Shown in pieces: positions 26,471 through 35,374 of a DNA stretch of 64,000 bases; positions within the stretch are counted from its first letter, which is position 1, and each line of letters opens with the position of its first letter. Under the pieces are notes generated by a model, which worked only from the letters and a program-made list of their open reading frames with translations, did no database searches and was not told the origin of the DNA. Origin of the DNA: RPRC01 sp034933285 (GTDB taxonomy: Bacteria; Desulfobacterota; Desulfuromonadia; Geobacterales; Geobacteraceae); NCBI GenBank assembly GCA_034933285.1, contig JAYFNT010000004.1:1-64000 (forward strand). Reading direction: 5' to 3'. Made by a program: the position numbers and the translations under genes.

Positions 26471-28345
26471 TTGGTGGATTACGGGAAGAAGTACGACATA
26501 ATCGTGGTCGGGGCGGGGCACGCGGGCTGTGAGGCAGCGCTTGCAGGGGCGCGTATGGGATGCTCTACGCTGCTCCTTACAATCAACCTGGATGCGGTCG
26601 CTCTCATGTCCTGCAACCCTGCGATCGGAGGACTTGCCAAAGGTCACCTGGTACGGGAGATCGATGCCCTGGGCGGAGAAATGGGAAAGAATATCGACGG
26701 GACGGGAATACAGTTCAGGACCCTCAATACCAGAAAAGGGCCAGCCGTCCGAGCTTCCCGCGCACAGGCCGACAAGCAGCTCTACCGTTTGCGCATGAAG
26801 CGCATCCTGGAAACCCAGGAAAATCTTTCAATGAAGCAAGGAGAGGTGACCGGGCTGTTCGTAGAAGAAGGCGTGGTCATGGGAGTTGATACACGTGTAG
26901 GTGTCAGGTTTTTGGGAAAGACGGTGATCCTGACCACGGGAACTTTTCTTCGCGGTCTTATTCATGTCGGGCTCACCAGCTATGCGGGCGGCCGGGCCGG
27001 CGACCTCCCGGCTGAAAGCCTGTCTGCCTCTCTCATTGCCCAAGGGTTCGAAGTGGGTCGCCTGAAGACCGGAACCCCGGCTCGCCTGGACGGTCGAACT
27101 ATTGATTTCAGTAAACTAGAGATACAGTACGGGGATGATTCGCCCTTGCCTTTCTCGTTTTCAACCGGGAAAATCGACCGTCCGCAGTTGCCGTGCCACA
27201 TTGCTTACACGAACCGGAGGACCCATGACATCATCAGGGCAAATCTCGATCGCTCGCCTCTCTATAGCGGGCTGATCGAGGGGATTGGCCCGCGCTATTG
27301 TCCTTCCATCGAGGACAAGGTCGTCAGGTTTCCGGACAAGGAAAGACACCAGACTTTTTTGGAACCAGAGGGGCTTGACACGGTGGAAATCTATCCAAGC
27401 GGGTTGTCCACGTCATTGCCCATCGATGTCCAGTATGCACTGTACAGATCGATCGAAGGCCTGGAATCGGTGGAGGTCATGCGGCCCGCTTATGCCATCG
27501 AGTACGATTATGTCGATCCGATCCAGATCCGCTCCTCACTTGAAACGAAGCTTGTCCGCAACCTCTACAACGCCGGCCAGATCAACGGCACATCAGGCTA
27601 CGAGGAAGCGGCGGCACAAGGCTTAATTGCAGGAATCAATGCTGCCCTTCGAACCAAGGGAAAGAATCCGCTCATTCTCGGGCGGGGGGAAGCCTACATA
27701 GGAGTGCTCATAGACGACCTGGTCACGCTGGGTACCAGGGAGCCCTATCGAATGTTTACTTCCAGGGCCGAGTTCCGCCTGCTTCTCAGGGAAGACAATG
27801 CCGATCTGCGCTTGCGTGAGAAAGGCCACGAAGTCGGCCTGGTGAGGGATGAAGAATACGGTCGTTTCTGCGAAAAGCGACAGATGATTGAAGATGAACT
27901 TGACAGGATTCGCGAGAAACGGCTCATACCCTCAGAAGCGGACCGAGCATTTCTTGAAAAGTTCGGGCTTACTGATCTGCATAACGGGATCAGTTATGAA
28001 CAGTTATTGCGCAGAAATGAATTCACATACCGTGAATTGATGCTGATTGACGGCCAGAGCAGTAGCCTGCCGGAGGTTGTGCGGGAACAGGTTGAAATAC
28101 AGGTCAAATATCAGGGTTACATAAAAAGGCAGCTGGACCAGATTGATCGCTCAGCCAAGCTGGAGAACAGCAGGATACCGGAAGATTTTGATTACGCGTC
28201 ACTTCCGGGACTCTCAAGCGAGGTGCGGGAAAAGCTTCTTCGTTTCAGACCGGATACCCTTGGCCAGGCGTCAAGAATTCAGGGTGTTACCCCGGCGGCA
28301 GTTTCCATCCTGGCAGTAGCTATCAGGGCGGGAAGTGCCCGATGA
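26471..28345 (+). CDS. mnmG: tRNA uridine-34 modification FAD enzyme MnmG (GidA)
   Basis: 624 residues. The FAD-binding motif 'VVGAGHAGCEAALAGARMG' lies near residue 13. 'SCNPAIGGLAKGHLVREIDALGG' carries the conserved cysteine, and 'GFEVGRLKTGTPAR' and 'NGTSGYEEAAAQGL' are family blocks. The C-terminal helical MnmE-binding domain ends in 'RIQGVTPAAVSILAVAIR'. There is no ATG near the start: either the TTG at 26471 or the GTG at 26474 is used, with AGGAAAA upstream. Its stop overlaps the rsmG start (ATGA). The 179-bp leader holds a parS-like site and a half site. Confidence 0.97.
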   Translation: MVDYGKKYDIIVVGAGHAGCEAALAGARMGCSTLLLTINLDAVALMSCNPAIGGLAKGHLVREIDALGGEMGKNIDGTGIQFRTLNTRKGPAVRASRAQADKQLYRLRMKRILETQENLSMKQGEVTGLFVEEGVVMGVDTRVGVRFLGKTVILTTGTFLRGLIHVGLTSYAGGRAGDLPAESLSASLIAQGFEVGRLKTGTPARLDGRTIDFSKLEIQYGDDSPLPFSFSTGKIDRPQLPCHIAYTNRRTHDIIRANLDRSPLYSGLIEGIGPRYCPSIEDKVVRFPDKERHQTFLEPEGLDTVEIYPSGLSTSLPIDVQYALYRSIEGLESVEVMRPAYAIEYDYVDPIQIRSSLETKLVRNLYNAGQINGTSGYEEAAAQGLIAGINAALRTKGKNPLILGRGEAYIGVLIDDLVTLGTREPYRMFTSRAEFRLLLREDNADLRLREKGHEVGLVRDEEYGRFCEKRQMIEDELDRIREKRLIPSEADRAFLEKFGLTDLHNGISYEQLLRRNEFTYRELMLIDGQSSSLPEVVREQVEIQVKYQGYIKRQLDQIDRSAKLENSRIPEDFDYASLPGLSSEVREKLLRFRPDTLGQASRIQGVTPAAVSILAVAIRAGSAR

Positions 28346-29028
28346 CAACGACGCCGGGACAATTGCTCGAACAATGCGCGGAAGAACTGAATCTGGCGCT
28401 GAACAGCCACAAACTCTCGTTTTTCCTCTCTCTGCTTTCAGAGCTCAAGAAATGGAACAGCAAGGTCAATCTGACTTCCATCAGGGAAGATGAGCAGATT
28501 GTCCTGAAACACTTCATTGATTCACTGATGCTGATTCCGGCTGTTCATCCTCAGGGCAGGCTTCTCGATATCGGATCTGGTGGAGGATTCCCCGGACTTC
28601 CTCTGAAAATAATGCTGCCGGCCCTGGAAGTGGTTTCCGTTGATGCGGTGGAAAAAAAGATCCTGTTCCAGCGTCATATTGCACGCATTCTTGACCTGCG
28701 AAAGTTCAGTGCGCTTCATGCAAGAGTGGAGCATCTTCCGGAGAAATACCACGGCTGCTTCGACTGGATCGTGACCCGTGCATTTTCCGATCTCACTGCT
28801 TTTGCGGCATTGGGACTTCCATATTTGAAGCCAAATGGTTGTATGATTGCAATGAAAGGGAGAAGGGGGGGTGAAGAGGCAGAAGATGCCGAAAATCCGC
28901 TTGAGGAGCTTGGTGTTCGAATCGATTCGTGCATCGGTCTGAAACTTCCGGTTTCAGGAGATGACCGCTGCCTGGTCGTGATGCACAAAACGACTGGGAA
29001 GCCGACTGGGATATATTCCGGATGTTGA
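28342..29028 (+). CDS. rsmG: 16S rRNA m7G527 methyltransferase
   Basis: 228 residues. The SAM-binding motif is LLDIGSGGGFPGLPLKI, and 'WNSKVNLTSIREDEQIVLKHFIDSL' is the N-terminal family signature. 'WIVTRAFSDLTAF' is the catalytic-domain block. It methylates G527 of 16S rRNA, and loss gives low-level streptomycin resistance in other bacteria. The start overlaps the mnmG stop. A terminator-like hairpin follows at about 29133, so this ends the rpmH-rsmG run; parA/parB, which often follow rsmG, are not here. Confidence 0.96.
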   Translation: MTTTPGQLLEQCAEELNLALNSHKLSFFLSLLSELKKWNSKVNLTSIREDEQIVLKHFIDSLMLIPAVHPQGRLLDIGSGGGFPGLPLKIMLPALEVVSVDAVEKKILFQRHIARILDLRKFSALHARVEHLPEKYHGCFDWIVTRAFSDLTAFAALGLPYLKPNGCMIAMKGRRGGEEAEDAENPLEELGVRIDSCIGLKLPVSGDDRCLVVMHKTTGKPTGIYSGC

Positions 29029-29397
29029 ATATGTACGTATACCGTCCACAATTGGCTCCAGAGGGGCTTTTGACAAAAAGGCTGCCTGATCCATTGGCTG
29101 CTGGGTAAAGAGCCCTTACGGCTTGTTTTTGAAGGCCGGCATTCCGGGCTGTTTTTCACATTTTTTCATCAAATAATGCTGCGGTTAATCGTGGTTTCAA
29201 GCTGAAGCAACCCTATCTTGTCGAGCAGGCACATTAATGAAGAAGCATCTTTTCTTCGGGCTTCATTGCCGTACAATGCAAAACATGGCGTGTTGCTCGG
29301 CGGAAAAGCGGTGATGAAATCAATATTGCGTCCATTGCATCAACTGGCAGCTATAGAAACTTTTTTGTATCACCATTAATAATAGGCAAGGGAAATT
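29029..29397 (+). other. Intergenic region rsmG-ybgC
   Basis: 369 bp with no convincing gene on either strand. It contains a weak AGCC/GGCT hairpin with a T-run at 29111-29130, a better terminator at 29133-29157, and an AT-rich stretch at 29340-29397 that presumably carries the ybgC promoter. I cannot assign hexamers. Confidence 0.5.
29133..29157 (+). terminator. Intrinsic terminator after rsmG
   Basis: AGGCCGG (29133-29139) pairs with CCGGGCT (29144-29150), with one bulged G and a four-base loop, directly followed by GTTTTT. About 105 nt after the rsmG stop. Confidence 0.45.
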
Positions 29398-29784
29398 ATG
29401 ATGGAGTTCAGAGTCTATTACGAGGACACGGATGCGGGGGGGGTTGTATACCATGCCAGGTACCTGGGCTTCCTCGAGCGGGGAAGAACCGAGTTCTTCA
29501 GAGGGCAGGGTGTCTCGGTTGGAGAGCTTGCCAGCCGAGGATTCGTTTTTCCAGTGGTCAGGCTGGAGATTGACTACCGAGCGCCTGCCGTGCTTGATGA
29601 TCTGGTCCGCATCAACACGGAAATTCTAGAAGCTGGAAAGACGACATTCACAATGGGACAGCAGGTTGTTCGCTCTATCGACGGAAAACTCCTGGCCGCT
29701 GCGAAGGTCACGCTGGTCTGCGTTGGTCCTGGCATGAAGCCCAAGCGCCTGCCTCCTGAGTTGGCGGACCTTATGAGCGACTGA
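29398..29784 (+). CDS. ybgC: YbgC-type acyl-CoA thioesterase
   Basis: 128 residues, a single hot-dog fold. The N-terminal 'VYYEDTDAGGVVYHARYLGFLERGRTEFFR' region carries the catalytic Asp of the 4-hydroxybenzoyl-CoA thioesterase/YbgC family, here within the DTDAGGVVYHARYL motif. YbgC-like enzymes hydrolyse short or medium acyl-CoA thioesters and, in E. coli, belong to the tol-pal operon. No tol-pal genes are adjacent. GGGAAATT precedes the ATG; a second ATG follows immediately. Confidence 0.88.
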   Translation: MMEFRVYYEDTDAGGVVYHARYLGFLERGRTEFFRGQGVSVGELASRGFVFPVVRLEIDYRAPAVLDDLVRINTEILEAGKTTFTMGQQVVRSIDGKLLAAAKVTLVCVGPGMKPKRLPPELADLMSD

Positions 29785-29807
29785 AGATAGATGCAGGGAG
29801 GAAGGGC

Positions 29808-30182
29808 TTGAATCACGAGGCGTTGCGCGCGGCCTGCTTCGAGGCTGCGCGGAAATCAATGGCTGACATACGTCCCACAGACGTGTCTAAAATCAAAAGA
29901 CTGGCTGAAATATTCTATAAGCACTCTCTTCACCATGTCGGCCGTTTGAGGGATCAGGGGTGCGATACGCAGATTCTGGTCAGGGCTGTCGAATATCTGG
30001 CTCATACGCACGCCATATCTCCCATGCATGACAGCACGGAGTGGTTCATGTTCATGCTTCGGGCGCTGCTGGAACTTGCCTGCCCGGATGTGGAGCAGAA
30101 TACGGAATCGATCAGTTTTCTGTCAGACCTGGAATACGGCATCAAGACTGCCCGCGAAATGCTGGACAAGCAGCCAAATTGA
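29808..30182 (+). CDS. Small helical protein of unknown function
   Basis: 124 residues from a TTG at 29808, with GGAGG upstream, 24 bp after ybgC in the same direction. It is predicted all-helical and soluble, with conserved-looking 'KIKRLAEIFYKHSLHHVGRL' and 'AHTHAISPMHDSTEWFMFMLRALLELA'-like segments rich in His and Trp. No domain is recognised. Coding is supported by the strong ribosome site, length and operon-like spacing. Confidence 0.6.
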   Translation: MNHEALRAACFEAARKSMADIRPTDVSKIKRLAEIFYKHSLHHVGRLRDQGCDTQILVRAVEYLAHTHAISPMHDSTEWFMFMLRALLELACPDVEQNTESISFLSDLEYGIKTAREMLDKQPN

Positions 30183-30276
30183 TGCTGTGTTCAACAACGG
30201 GGAATGGAAACTGATTCATTCCTTGCCGGCACTGAAGAGATATTTTTGTTGACGGCGCGTGCGCTTTCTCTAAGGC

Positions 30277-30612
30277 TCAGTGGTGATACCTGCCGGTCCG
30301 TCCCTTGTGAGAAGTTGATGGGGATTTGTGACATTCGAAGCATTGCTCGTCCTGGACCTTTTTAACCTCGAGCCTTGAAGTAGGCTTGTCCGAGGAAGGA
30401 AGGTTGTACTGCTCGGTCTGGAAATATTCCCTGTCCCTTTCGTCGTGGAGCATGGGCGCCTTGTAGGCAACTGTCCAATTTGCGTTTATGGGAACACTAT
30501 GGCACTGGTCGCATCCACCGGGCGGGGGGATTGCCTTCCAGGCAGTTAACATGGCACATCCGACAGCGGCAAAAACAGTCATAGTGATTCCAGCGGCAAT
30601 AAATTTTTTCAT
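30277..30612 (-). CDS. Diheme c-type cytochrome, exported
   Basis: 111 residues from the ATG at 30612, which has AGGTGGAG upstream; the frame opens earlier but without a good site. An N-terminal signal sequence (KKFIAAGITMTVFAAVGC) is followed by two heme c attachment motifs, CDQCH near residue 35 and CFECH near 93. The cysteine at the end of the signal region could make it a lipoprotein, though the lipobox is poor. Additional histidines (e.g. 'MLHDERD', 'TSHKG', 'RYHH') could serve as distal ligands. It is a periplasmic electron carrier, typical of the multiheme-rich Geobacter style. It is convergent with the upstream gene and lies alone. Confidence 0.82.
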   Translation of the reverse strand: MKKFIAAGITMTVFAAVGCAMLTAWKAIPPPGGCDQCHSVPINANWTVAYKAPMLHDERDREYFQTEQYNLPSSDKPTSRLEVKKVQDEQCFECHKSPSTSHKGRTGRYHH

Positions 30613-30966
30613 TCTCCACCTCATGATGATTAATTGGCTGGTGAAGCCGGGTGCATGCTCACGATACAGAAAGCATATCATAAATCATGAGAGTGCGCCA
30701 TCGTGCAACCCAAAGGCCGGTCCACCAGGATGAACATTCAGTGCTGCTCATTGAGATCTGATTTCGGCAGTTCGTATTATGATCAGCCCGTTTTTCGGCC
30801 TCGCTGAAAACCGGCCTGCTCTGTCGTTTGTTAAGAAAGGATTTTGACTGAACCAAGTAAACAGTTGATGATTCTTCTGCGAGCAAAGGAAACCCTTGAG
30901 GACGGTAGATTCCCGCTGTCATGGGCAATCCGAACCCGCAGTCCGCTGAAAGGGGTGTAGCGGCTC
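30613..30966. other. Intergenic region between cytochrome and Nudix genes
   Basis: 354 bp with no gene supported. It must contain divergent promoters. On the plus strand TTGACT (30844-30849) is followed after 17 bp by GATGAT (30867-30872), a weak candidate for the Nudix gene. I looked for a cyclic-di-GMP riboswitch, common before Geobacter cytochromes, and found no convincing core. Confidence 0.4.
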
Positions 30967-31488
30967 TTGGAAACCAGAAATAGAAAGATGCTTTTCAAAG
31001 GACTCGTGGTTGGCCTTGAACAACTCGAAGTCAAGATAGGCGCGAAAGGATGGCATGTGTTTCAAATCGTACGCCATCCCGGCGGTGTTGGCGTGCTTCC
31101 GCTCCATGACGATGGAACTGTTACCCTTATCAGGCAGCTTCGCCCTTCCGTCGGCCGGTTTCTCCTTGAGATACCCGCGGGACGACTCGACCCGGGAGAA
31201 GATCCTCTCCATTGCGGACTCAGAGAGCTTGGCGAAGAAACAGGTCTGGCGGCAGCAAACATGGAGTCTCTCGGCGTGGTGCATACGTCACCAGGGGTAT
31301 TCGATGAGCAGATTCATCTCTACCTGGCCACCGGCCTGGTCCAGGGACAAGCAGAACCGGAACACTACGAGGATATACAAGTGGTTCGAATTTCCCTGTC
31401 CGAAGCGCTGGCCATGGCAGTAGCCGGAGACATCACCGACAGCAAGACGATGATCAGTCTGTTCCGGGCTTTTCACAGGATGGGATGA
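30967..31488 (+). CDS. Nudix hydrolase, ADP-ribose pyrophosphatase-like
   Basis: 173 residues. The Nudix box is complete: G-x5-E-x7-RELGEETGL, at about residues 72-94. The upstream 'VTLIRQLRPSVGRFLLEIPAGRLDPGE' pattern and downstream 'SPGVFDEQIHLYLA' are typical of the ADP-ribose/sugar-nucleotide subfamily (NudF-like), which splits ADP-ribose into AMP and ribose-5-phosphate. The start is uncertain: TTG at 30967 or ATG at 30988 (MLFKGLVVG). Confidence 0.88.
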   Translation: METRNRKMLFKGLVVGLEQLEVKIGAKGWHVFQIVRHPGGVGVLPLHDDGTVTLIRQLRPSVGRFLLEIPAGRLDPGEDPLHCGLRELGEETGLAAANMESLGVVHTSPGVFDEQIHLYLATGLVQGQAEPEHYEDIQVVRISLSEALAMAVAGDITDSKTMISLFRAFHRMG

Positions 31489-31643
31489 CATGCCTTAGCA
31501 GTTTCAGCATGAAACTTGGCGCAGGCGCTTCTGATGCCACTGCGAACCCTCAGTTTCCTATTTCTGCGTAAGGAGCATTTTACTCCTTCTAAAAAATTTC
31601 ACGATCTGATAATATATGAAATATTGAATGCATTGATTGCGCA

Positions 31644-31659
31644 GCATGCACGTGCATGC
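31644..31659. promoter_or_regulatory. 16-bp perfect palindrome upstream of hypA
   Basis: GCATGCACGTGCATGC is exactly self-complementary with no spacer and sits 78 bp before the hypA start in an otherwise AT-rich leader. The position and symmetry suggest a dimeric regulator site for the hyp operon; no regulator gene is in view. Confidence 0.4.
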
Positions 31660-31737
31660 GTTCGGCTTTGTCCGCGAAAGCAGCGATTCGCTACAAGCTA
31701 CCAGTAAAAAAAGGCAATAGTCCGCAGGGGATGCTAC

Positions 31738-32070
31738 ATGCACGAACTTTCCATAACACAGGGTGTAGTAGATATTTGCGAGAGCAATGCTGGAGGCCGA
31801 CGCATAACAGCTGTTGTTCTTGAGATCGGCCAATTGAGCGGAGTCATTCCGGAATCCGTCGAGTTCTGCTTCGAGGCATGCACGCGAGGCACCCTTCTGG
31901 AAGGTGCCCGTCTGGTAATCGAAAAGATTCCGGCAAGGGGAAAATGTGAGGATTGCTCCTGCGAATTTCACCTTGGGTCTTACTATGAACCTTGCCCGAC
32001 CTGCGGAGGCTTCCGGGTGGCCATCCTCTCCGGCGAGGAATTGCGGGTAAAAGAACTGGAGGTAGACTGA
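31738..32070 (+). CDS. hypA: Hydrogenase nickel-incorporation protein HypA
   Basis: 110 residues. The start MHELSITQGVVDIC includes the Ni-binding N-terminal Met-His2-Glu3. The zinc site is C-x2-C...C-x2-C (CEDC near 72 and CPTC near 88). HypA acts with HypB to insert nickel into the large subunit of NiFe hydrogenase after HypCDEF have built the Fe(CN)2CO group. First gene of the hypABFCDE set; hypB follows after 4 bp. No hydrogenase structural gene is in the window. Confidence 0.96.
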   Translation: MHELSITQGVVDICESNAGGRRITAVVLEIGQLSGVIPESVEFCFEACTRGTLLEGARLVIEKIPARGKCEDCSCEFHLGSYYEPCPTCGGFRVAILSGEELRVKELEVD

Positions 32071-32074
32071 AGAT

Positions 32075-32854
32075 ATGTGCACGACATGCGGGTGCAGTCC
32101 CGAAGACACGAACCACGACCATGAACATCACCATCACGACCATGACCACCACCATGATCATAGCCATTCCCATGACCATCCCGCAAAGGAGTCCCTTGCG
32201 GAAAAGACTATCGCTGTCGAAGCAGATATACTTTCCAAGAACAACCGGCTTGCAAGGGAAAACAGGAACATGTTCTTCAGGAAAGGGGTATTCGTCCTCA
32301 ACCTGGTGAGTTCGCCGGGTTCGGGGAAGACCACGATCCTTGAGAGGACCCTTGCGGACATGAAGGAAAAATACCGGTTTGCCGTCATCGAGGGCGACCA
32401 GCAGACCGATAACGATGCGGTCCGGATTTCCGCTACAGGCGTGCCGGTGAAGCAGGTCAACACCGGCGCCGGATGCCACCTGGATGCTCACATGGTGTGC
32501 CATGCCGCTGAAGCCTTCGATCTCGACAGCCTGGATGTTCTCATGATTGAAAACGTTGGAAACCTGGTTTGTCCGGCCGCGTTCGATCTGGGGGAACATC
32601 ACAAGGTGGTGGTCCTGAGCGTAACCGAAGGTGAGGATAAACCGCTCAAGTACCCGGCCATGTTCCACAATGCCGATGTGATGCTGCTTAACAAGGTCGA
32701 CCTTCTGCCCCATGTGGATTTCGATGCCGGCAAATGCAAGGAGATGGCTCGCCGTGTGAATCCCGACATCTTGATTTTCGACGTATCAAGCAAAACAGGT
32801 GAGGGTATGGAAGCATGGTATTCATGGCTTTCCTCCGGGACCAGAAAGGGATGA
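32075..32854 (+). CDS. hypB: Hydrogenase nickel-incorporation GTPase HypB
   Basis: 259 residues. The N-terminal 'CTTCGC' (the high-affinity CxxCGC nickel motif) is followed by a His/Asp-rich stretch (about residues 12-35) that can store nickel. The GTPase domain has P-loop SSPGSGKTT, 'EGDQQTDND' (switch region), 'IENVGNLVCPA' with the metal-binding Cys, and NKVD. Hydrolysis of GTP drives nickel delivery with HypA. Its TGA stop is immediately followed by an open frame of the same phase that encodes HypF. Confidence 0.97.
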   Translation: MCTTCGCSPEDTNHDHEHHHHDHDHHHDHSHSHDHPAKESLAEKTIAVEADILSKNNRLARENRNMFFRKGVFVLNLVSSPGSGKTTILERTLADMKEKYRFAVIEGDQQTDNDAVRISATGVPVKQVNTGAGCHLDAHMVCHAAEAFDLDSLDVLMIENVGNLVCPAAFDLGEHHKVVVLSVTEGEDKPLKYPAMFHNADVMLLNKVDLLPHVDFDAGKCKEMARRVNPDILIFDVSSKTGEGMEAWYSWLSSGTRKG

Positions 32855-32875
32855 AGTCCCACGCGGAGTGTTAAT

Positions 32876-35140
32876 ATCATCAGACGGCTCAGGGTAACAA
32901 TCGAGGGCATTGTCCAGGGGGTTGGTTTCCGTCCCTTCATTTATCGGCTGGCAAAGACCCGTTCTATTACGGGATGGGTGCGCAATACCCCTGCAGGCGT
33001 AGTGCTGGAGGCACAGGGAGAGGCTGATGACGTTTCCGGGTTCCTTTCTGACATTCGCCATAAAGCGCCTCCTCTTGCTGTGCTGAGCGCTGTAAGGGAA
33101 GAAGAGTTGCCACCTGCCGAAGGGGACGGCTTCGCAATTCTGGAAAGCACCGGCGGGGCAAACAGCATCCAGATAGCGCCTGACTGCGATGTCTGCCCGG
33201 ATTGTCTCCGCGAACTGTTCGACCCCGGCGACAGGCGATATCTTTATCCTTTTATCAACTGCACAAACTGCGGCCCCCGCTATACCATCATTAAAGGTGT
33301 TCCTTACGACCGGCAGTTAACGACCATGGGAGAGTTTCCGCTCTGCCCCGAGTGCCGCGCAGAGTATGAAGATCCGGCAAACCGCCGTTTCCACGCCCAG
33401 CCGGTTGCCTGCCCGGTTTGCGGTCCCCGGCTCCGGCTGGTTGATGCTTCGGGTTGCGAGGCGCCCGGCGACCCCTTGCAGAATGCCGTGGCCATGTTGA
33501 AGGAGGGAAAAATCCTTGCCGTCAAAGGCCTGGGCGGGTACCATCTGGCAGTGGATGCATGTTCCGCGGAAGCGGTTCGGGAACTCCGGCTGCGGAAAAA
33601 GCGTGACGAAAAACCTTTTGCCCTCATGTCACCGGTGTTGGAGGAGGTTGCCCGGTATGCGGTTTACGATGATACAGAGCAGCGGCTCCTGGAGGGGCCT
33701 GAGCACCCCATCGTGCTTCTCCGCAAAAAGGCCGGCAATCCCATCGCTTCCCTGGTCGCGCCCCTGAACGGCTATTTCGGAGTGATGCTGCCCTATACGC
33801 CGCTCCATCATCTCCTCCTCAGGGGGAATTTTATTGCCCTGGTGATGACCAGCGGAAACCTCTCGGACGAGCCCATCGCCTATCTTGATGAAGAGGCGCG
33901 GGAGCGCTTGACGGGGATTGCCGATTTTTACCTGCTGCACAACCGGCGGATTCATGTCCGCACCGATGATTCCGTGATTCGCGTCTTCCGTGGCAACCCC
34001 ATATTCCTGCGCCGGTCACGGGGGTATGTGCCGCGTGCCGTGGTTCTGCCTGCAGCTCAGAGGAGCGTGCTGGCAGTTGGCGCAGAACTTAAGGGTGCGG
34101 TATGCCTGACAAGGGCAGACCGGGCTTTTATGAGCCAGCATATCGGCGACCTGCAGAACGATGCGGTCCTGAAGTCCCTGGACGAGACTGTGCGTCACCT
34201 TGAACAGGTGCTGCAGATTAAGCCTGATATTATCGCACATGATCTTCACCCCGACTACCTTTCAACGATTTATGCCGGGGAGATTCCTGACCTGCCCAGG
34301 ATCGGCGTTCAGCACCACCACGCCCACCTGGCATCCTGCATGGCGGAAAACGGCCTGGAGGGGGATGCCATCGGCGTCATCTTCGACGGGACCGGCCTGG
34401 GCCCGGACGGCACGATCTGGGGGGGGGAGTTTCTCCTGGGAGGATATTCCTCTTTCAGGCGTTGGGGCCATTTCCGCCAGGTTCCCCTGCCGGGTGGAGA
34501 CGCGGCGGTCAGGGAACCGTTCCGCATGGCGTTATCGTATCTTTATTCGGCGTGTGGGGATGCCCTGTTCCGCCTTGACCTTCCATTCATGGAAGAAATA
34601 CCCGCCGGTGACCGCAAGCTTTTTCTCTCCATGCTGGAGCGCCGGATCAATTCACCGCTCACTTCCAGCTGCGGACGTCTTTTTGATGCGGTTGCGGCGC
34701 TGATTGGCCTGCGGAACAGGGTTACCTACGAGGGGCAGGCGGCCATCGAGTTGGAGGCGCTTGCAGAGCAGAGCCGGGTAAAGGTGTCCTATCCCTTTGT
34801 CCTTCGGGAAGGGGAAGGGGGCCAACTGGTCGATTTCGCGCCCATGATCCGCGCCCTGTCGAACGATGTGGCAAACGGAGTGGCCGGTGCCGAAATGGCC
34901 AGGATGTTTCACAATACTATTGCTACAGCGGTGGCGGAAGTTTGCCGCAGGATTCGTACCGAAACCGGCGCCGACAGGGTAGCCCTGTCGGGAGGCGTTT
35001 TCCAGAACAGGCTGCTCAGCGAGGGGGTACATGACCTCCTTGAAGGAAGCGGTTTCCGGGTTTTTGTCCAGCGGCTGGTGCCCCCGAATGACGGCGGCTT
35101 GGCCCTCGGGCAGGCTATCATAGCAGGAAGGAGTGATTAA
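32876..35140 (+). CDS. hypF: Carbamoyltransferase HypF with apparent non-canonical ATC start
   Basis: Makes the carbamoyl-AMP and transfers the carbamoyl group to HypE for cyanide ligand synthesis. Order: acylphosphatase domain (VQGVGFRPFIYRLA), two zinc-finger units (CDVCPDCLRE...CTNCGPRYT; CPECRAEYED...CPVCGPRL), YrdC-like domain, and a Kae1-like domain with 'VQHHHAHLASCMAENG' and 'ALSGGVFQNRLLSEG'. The acylphosphatase begins upstream of the first usable GTG (32978). Between the hypB stop and that GTG there is no in-frame ATG, GTG or TTG. A GCGGAG site at 32863-32868 sits 7 bp before ATC ATC AGA CGG CTC (IIRRLR), exactly where relatives start MIRRLR. I place the start at this ATC (754 residues); a base error in the sequence is the alternative. 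Confidence 0.9.
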   Translation: MIRRLRVTIEGIVQGVGFRPFIYRLAKTRSITGWVRNTPAGVVLEAQGEADDVSGFLSDIRHKAPPLAVLSAVREEELPPAEGDGFAILESTGGANSIQIAPDCDVCPDCLRELFDPGDRRYLYPFINCTNCGPRYTIIKGVPYDRQLTTMGEFPLCPECRAEYEDPANRRFHAQPVACPVCGPRLRLVDASGCEAPGDPLQNAVAMLKEGKILAVKGLGGYHLAVDACSAEAVRELRLRKKRDEKPFALMSPVLEEVARYAVYDDTEQRLLEGPEHPIVLLRKKAGNPIASLVAPLNGYFGVMLPYTPLHHLLLRGNFIALVMTSGNLSDEPIAYLDEEARERLTGIADFYLLHNRRIHVRTDDSVIRVFRGNPIFLRRSRGYVPRAVVLPAAQRSVLAVGAELKGAVCLTRADRAFMSQHIGDLQNDAVLKSLDETVRHLEQVLQIKPDIIAHDLHPDYLSTIYAGEIPDLPRIGVQHHHAHLASCMAENGLEGDAIGVIFDGTGLGPDGTIWGGEFLLGGYSSFRRWGHFRQVPLPGGDAAVREPFRMALSYLYSACGDALFRLDLPFMEEIPAGDRKLFLSMLERRINSPLTSSCGRLFDAVAALIGLRNRVTYEGQAAIELEALAEQSRVKVSYPFVLREGEGGQLVDFAPMIRALSNDVANGVAGAEMARMFHNTIATAVAEVCRRIRTETGADRVALSGGVFQNRLLSEGVHDLLEGSGFRVFVQRLVPPNDGGLALGQAIIAGRSD

Positions 35141-35143
35141 CGG

Positions 35144-35374
35144 ATGTGTCTTGCGGTTCCCATGCAGATTGTGAGTATAGAAGGCGACAACATGGTGGCG
35201 GAAATAGATGGAGTTCGCCGTGAAGCGAGCCTTATGATGTTGAACGAAAAGGTGGCGGTGGGGGACTTTGTCCTGATCCATGCGGGATTTGCCATCAGCA
35301 GGCTGGATGAGGAGGAGGCTCTCGAGACCCTCGACCTGATGCGGGAATGCCTTACCCTGGGACGGGAGACGTGA
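35144..35374 (+). CDS. hypC: Hydrogenase maturation chaperone HypC
   Basis: 76 residues. It begins MCLAVPMQIVSIEG with the essential N-terminal Cys2 that binds the iron centre. HypC forms the HypCD complex and then carries Fe(CN)2CO to the hydrogenase large subunit. It follows hypF by 3 bp and overlaps the hypD ATG (TGATG), a coupled arrangement. Confidence 0.96.
   Translation: MCLAVPMQIVSIEGDNMVAEIDGVRREASLMMLNEKVAVGDFVLIHAGFAISRLDEEEALETLDLMRECLTLGRET

Noticed and set aside
30613..30966. Cyclic-di-GMP (GEMM) riboswitch before the cytochrome or Nudix gene
   Set aside because: Some fragments look similar (CAACCCAAAGGCC), but the conserved core and tetraloop-receptor elements are not present on either strand.
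31561..31737. sigma54 promoter before hypA
   Set aside because: The nearest candidate (TGGCGC around 31520) lacks the required GG/GC spacing with TTGCW.
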